A stretch of DNA of 64,000 nt, from the NCBI GenBank assembly GCA_026225395.1, contig JAMFSR010000037.1, positions 124,001-188,000 on the forward strand. Reading direction: 5' to 3'. The stretch is from Granulicella sapmiensis. GTDB taxonomy: Bacteria; Acidobacteriota; Terriglobia; Terriglobales; Acidobacteriaceae. Both the position numbers and the translations under genes were made by a program. This document shows positions 61,685 to 64,000 of this stretch, piece by piece (position 1 is the first letter of the stretch; every line of letters starts with the position of its first letter). The notes below the pieces were generated by a model that searched no databases, was not told the origin of the DNA, and saw nothing but the letters and a program-made list of their open reading frames with translations.

Positions 61685-62425
61685 TCACAACAGCTTCGAG
61701 TCCGCCGCATCCTTCAACCTCACCCCACTGGCCCCCAACGCCTTCGCTCCACGCATCAATCCCACCACGCGCTCCGCCGCTTCCACATAACCCAACCCAC
61801 CGTCTCTCACATTCGAAACACAATTTCTCTCCGCATCCATCCGTCCCACCCTCGGCTCCCATGTCACATACACCCCCAGCGAATCCGCCGCACTCAACCC
61901 CGGCCTCTCGCCAATCAGCATCACCACCACCTTCGCTCCGAGCAACTCCCCAATCTCATCTCCCACCGCCACGCGCCCCTGTGTGACCACACAAACCGGC
62001 CCCACAGTCCACCCATCCAGCCTCTCCCGCACCGCATCCATCAACCCCAGTGCATGCCTATCCACAGCCAGCGCCGATAGCCCATCCGCCACCACAAACA
62101 CCACCTCCGCAGCTGGCAGGGAAGCAATCTCACACAACATCTCCCGCGACTCCACCGCCAGCCGCCGCCCCAGATCCGGCCGCCGCAGATACTCTGTCCG
62201 CCCCCCTGTCACCGCACTCCGCAGCACGACACTCTCAACCTCACGCTCTCGCACCCCCCGCACCAGCAGCGCCGCATCCATCGCCGCATGCACAGCATCC
62301 CGAGCCAACGCATGATCCATCTGAAACCGCAGCTGCTCTTGCGTAGAAACAGCCCCCGAACCCGCCCCGAGCGACAACCGCGCCGCCGTAATCTCTCGCA
62401 ACGGCCTCTCGATCTTGCCGCTCAC
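61685..62425 (-). CDS. eutC: Ethanolamine ammonia-lyase small subunit
   Basis: 246 residues from GTG 62425, overlapping the eutB stop by 4 bases (GTGA). The conserved segments FQMDHALARDAVHAAMD, VFVVADGLSALAVDRHAL, VVMLIGERPGLSAADSLGVY and ERNCVSNVRDGGL match EutC, which with EutB binds adenosylcobalamin and splits ethanolamine to acetaldehyde and ammonia. A longer frame to 62497 only overlaps eutB. Confidence 0.92.
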   Translation of the reverse strand: MSGKIERPLREITAARLSLGAGSGAVSTQEQLRFQMDHALARDAVHAAMDAALLVRGVREREVESVVLRSAVTGGRTEYLRRPDLGRRLAVESREMLCEIASLPAAEVVFVVADGLSALAVDRHALGLMDAVRERLDGWTVGPVCVVTQGRVAVGDEIGELLGAKVVVMLIGERPGLSAADSLGVYVTWEPRVGRMDAERNCVSNVRDGGLGYVEAAERVVGLMRGAKALGASGVRLKDAADSKLL

Positions 62426-63828
62426 TCCGCACCACCCAGCAACATCCTCGGCTCCGCCACCGCTTTCAAACGCCCAAACCCATCCCCCGCCAGCCACGTC
62501 TCAAACTCCGGAGCCACCTTCAACCCCATCACCTTCCTCAAGTACAGCGCATCCTGAAACGACGTGCTCTGATAATTCAGCATCACGTCATCCGCTCCCG
62601 GTACGCCCATAATGTAGTTCACCCCGGCCGCACCCAGCATCGTCAGCAACGCATCCATGTCGTCGCCATCGGCCTCCGCATGGTTCGTATAGCAGACGTC
62701 GCACCCCATCGGCAGCCCCAGCATCTTCCCGCAAAAATGGTCTTCAAGCCCCGCCCGCAGAATCTGCTTCCCGTCATACAGATACTCCGGCCCAATAAAT
62801 CCCACCACGGTATTCACCAGCATCGGCTTGTATCTCCTCGCGACGGCATACGCCCGTGCCTCCATCGTCTGCTGGTCCACCCCGAACGCCGCGCCCGCGC
62901 TCAAAGCACTCCCTTGCCCCGTCTCGAAATAAAACACATTCTCCCCACCCACCTCCGCTCCAATCCCACCGCGCTTCAACTCCCTTGCCATCGCATCGGC
63001 CTCCGCAAGCAACTCGAGGGTCACACCAAACGAAGCATTCGCCTTCTCGCTCCCCGCAATCGACTGAAACACCAGATCCACCGGCGCCGCCGTCCTTCCG
63101 GACGTAGCCCGCATCGCCTCCATCTGCGTCGTCACATGCGCCAGCACACAACTCTGCGTTGGAATCGCATACCGTACCCTCACCGCATCGATCATCCGCA
63201 ACAACCCCGTCACCCGCTCCACGCTATCGCTCACTGGGTTGACCCCCACCACCGCATCGCCCGACCCCAGCAACAACCCATCCAGCATGCTCGCCGCAAT
63301 CCCCAGTGGATCATCCGTCGGATGGTTCGGCTGCAGCCTCGTCGCGAGCCGCCCCCGCAACCCCACCGTCGTCCGAAACCGCGTCACCACCTCAATCTTT
63401 CGTGCGACAGCAATTAGATCCTGCACCCGCATCAACTTCGAAACCGCGGCCACCATCTCCGGCATCAACCCCGGAGCCAGCGCCGCCAGCCGCTCCCCCG
63501 TAGCCGCATCGGAAAGCAACCAGTCCCGGAACTCCCCCACCGTCAGCCCGCTCACCACCGCAAACGCCGCCTGCCCAGCCTCACTCGCCCACCCATCCAC
63601 GATCAACCGCGAAACCGCATCTGCCTCATATGGCACCACCAGCTCTTCCGCAAAGCGACGCAGCGGAACTTCCGCCAGCGTCATCTGCGCCACCACCCGC
63701 ATCTCCGCACTCGGCGCGGCCACACCCGCAAGCTCATCCCCGCTCCGCGCAGGCGTTGCCCAGGCCAGCAGCCGCTTCAAATCCTCAAACCGATGCGTCA
63801 CGCCGCGGATCGTCAGGCTGTAGCCCAT
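62422..63828 (-). CDS. eutB: Ethanolamine ammonia-lyase large subunit
   Basis: 468 residues from ATG 63828. The TIM-barrel catalytic subunit: LQPNHPTDDPLGIAASMLDG, GDAVVGVNPVSDSVERVTGL, VFQSIAGSEKANASFGVTLE, MLGLPMGCDVCYTNHAEADG and the late GVPGADDVMLNYQSTSFQD are all family hallmarks. No eutA, transporter or microcompartment shell gene is visible within the window, suggesting a catabolic pathway without a carboxysome-like shell. Confidence 0.95.
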   Translation of the reverse strand: MGYSLTIRGVTHRFEDLKRLLAWATPARSGDELAGVAAPSAEMRVVAQMTLAEVPLRRFAEELVVPYEADAVSRLIVDGWASEAGQAAFAVVSGLTVGEFRDWLLSDAATGERLAALAPGLMPEMVAAVSKLMRVQDLIAVARKIEVVTRFRTTVGLRGRLATRLQPNHPTDDPLGIAASMLDGLLLGSGDAVVGVNPVSDSVERVTGLLRMIDAVRVRYAIPTQSCVLAHVTTQMEAMRATSGRTAAPVDLVFQSIAGSEKANASFGVTLELLAEADAMARELKRGGIGAEVGGENVFYFETGQGSALSAGAAFGVDQQTMEARAYAVARRYKPMLVNTVVGFIGPEYLYDGKQILRAGLEDHFCGKMLGLPMGCDVCYTNHAEADGDDMDALLTMLGAAGVNYIMGVPGADDVMLNYQSTSFQDALYLRKVMGLKVAPEFETWLAGDGFGRLKAVAEPRMLLGGAE

Positions 63829-63867
63829 AGCGCCGATTCTAGCCGTTCCCCTCGACCGGAAATGTCC

Positions 63868-63873
63868 TATACT
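63868..63873 (+). promoter_or_regulatory. Candidate -10 (TATACT)
   Basis: TATACT lies 9 bases before the ATG of the last gene, with only a weak -35 (TTCCCC). It would give a leader of just a few bases. Confidence 0.35.
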
Positions 63874-63882
63874 CATCGTCTG

Positions 63883-64000
63883 ATGAAACTGTTTCTCCGC
63901 TATCTGGAGTTGATCCTGACCACCGTCGGTGTGGTCGTGGTCCTCGTGATCTTCGCCGTCTTTCGCAACTCATACCCTTGGAAAGCTGCTGCCGTATGCG
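63883..64000 (+). CDS. Membrane-anchored protein, N-terminal fragment
   Basis: The first 39 codons before the window edge: MKLFLRYLELILTTVGVVVV then LVIFAVFRNSYPWKAA. One transmembrane helix followed by a periplasmic start; the family cannot be told from this part. Divergent from eutBC. Confidence 0.5.
   Translation, partial: MKLFLRYLELILTTVGVVVVLVIFAVFRNSYPWKAAAVC

Overview
The window is bacterial, high-GC and densely coded. Gene content and style point to an Acidobacteriota member close to Terriglobus, Granulicella or Edaphobacter. The signs are tandem TldD/PmbA-like proteins, a lysine-rich histone H1-like protein, TonB-ExbB-multiple ExbD with a TPR lipoprotein, carboxypeptidase-regulatory-like and LolA-like exported proteins, several TTG/GTG starts, and scattered short low-complexity or REP-like repeats. 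This is inference from family knowledge; no database was searched. I see no rRNA, tRNA or CRISPR array.

Layout. 1-9.5 kb: a truncated and a complete TldD/PmbA-like protein, alanine racemase, an alpha/beta hydrolase, serine hydroxymethyltransferase with a coupled P-loop kinase, DUF4126, and PrmC. 9.7-15.4 kb: an exported protein, an ECF sigma/anti-sigma/DUF4252 operon, tRNA-guanine transglycosylase with unusual inserts, a carboxypeptidase-regulatory-like protein and a DUF2007-like protein. 15.4-18.4 kb (minus): MATE transporter and FAD monooxygenase. 18.9-25.7 kb: yajC-secD-secF, then tonB-exbB-exbD-exbD plus a separate third exbD, facing a TPR lipoprotein. 26.9-33.7 kb: an SDR, a receiver protein with a histone-like tail, a diguanylate cyclase whose stop codon lies in a MITE-like element, a multicopper oxidase and a phosphoesterase lipoprotein. 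33.8-35.4 kb: a lower-GC patch with an OB-fold-like membrane protein, a chimeric IS1595-type transposase remnant and a decayed phosphoesterase fragment. 35.4-43 kb: a small His-rich exported peptide, infC (apparently starting at ATC), a DoxX-like protein, a phytoene-desaturase-like enzyme, DUF1275, tyrS, DUF3253, YjbR and DoxX. 43-48.6 kb: an SDR, an exported protein, then fabZ-lpxA-[toxin-antitoxin]-lpxI and an exported peroxiredoxin. 48.6-54.9 kb: H1-like protein, LysM transglycosylase, lepA, Ohr/OsmC and OmpH/Skp. 54.9-57.9 kb: a 1.35-kb gap with a structured-RNA candidate, then an Arg/Gly-rich protein with a receiver-like C-terminus and a small gene between large palindromes. 57.9-64 kb: tag, YceI, an FAD oxidoreductase, DUF2306, eutC-eutB, and the start of a membrane protein.

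Themes. Envelope biogenesis dominates (Sec accessory subunits, Ton motors, lipid A synthesis, peptidoglycan hydrolase, OmpH). Two proteins carry lysine-rich chromatin-like regions and one is Arg/Gly-rich. Hand counts of single 60-base lines show the plus strand G-rich up to about 43 kb and C-rich after about 44 kb regardless of gene direction, as expected near a replication terminus. Short palindromic or low-complexity repeats have repeatedly become part of coding sequences.
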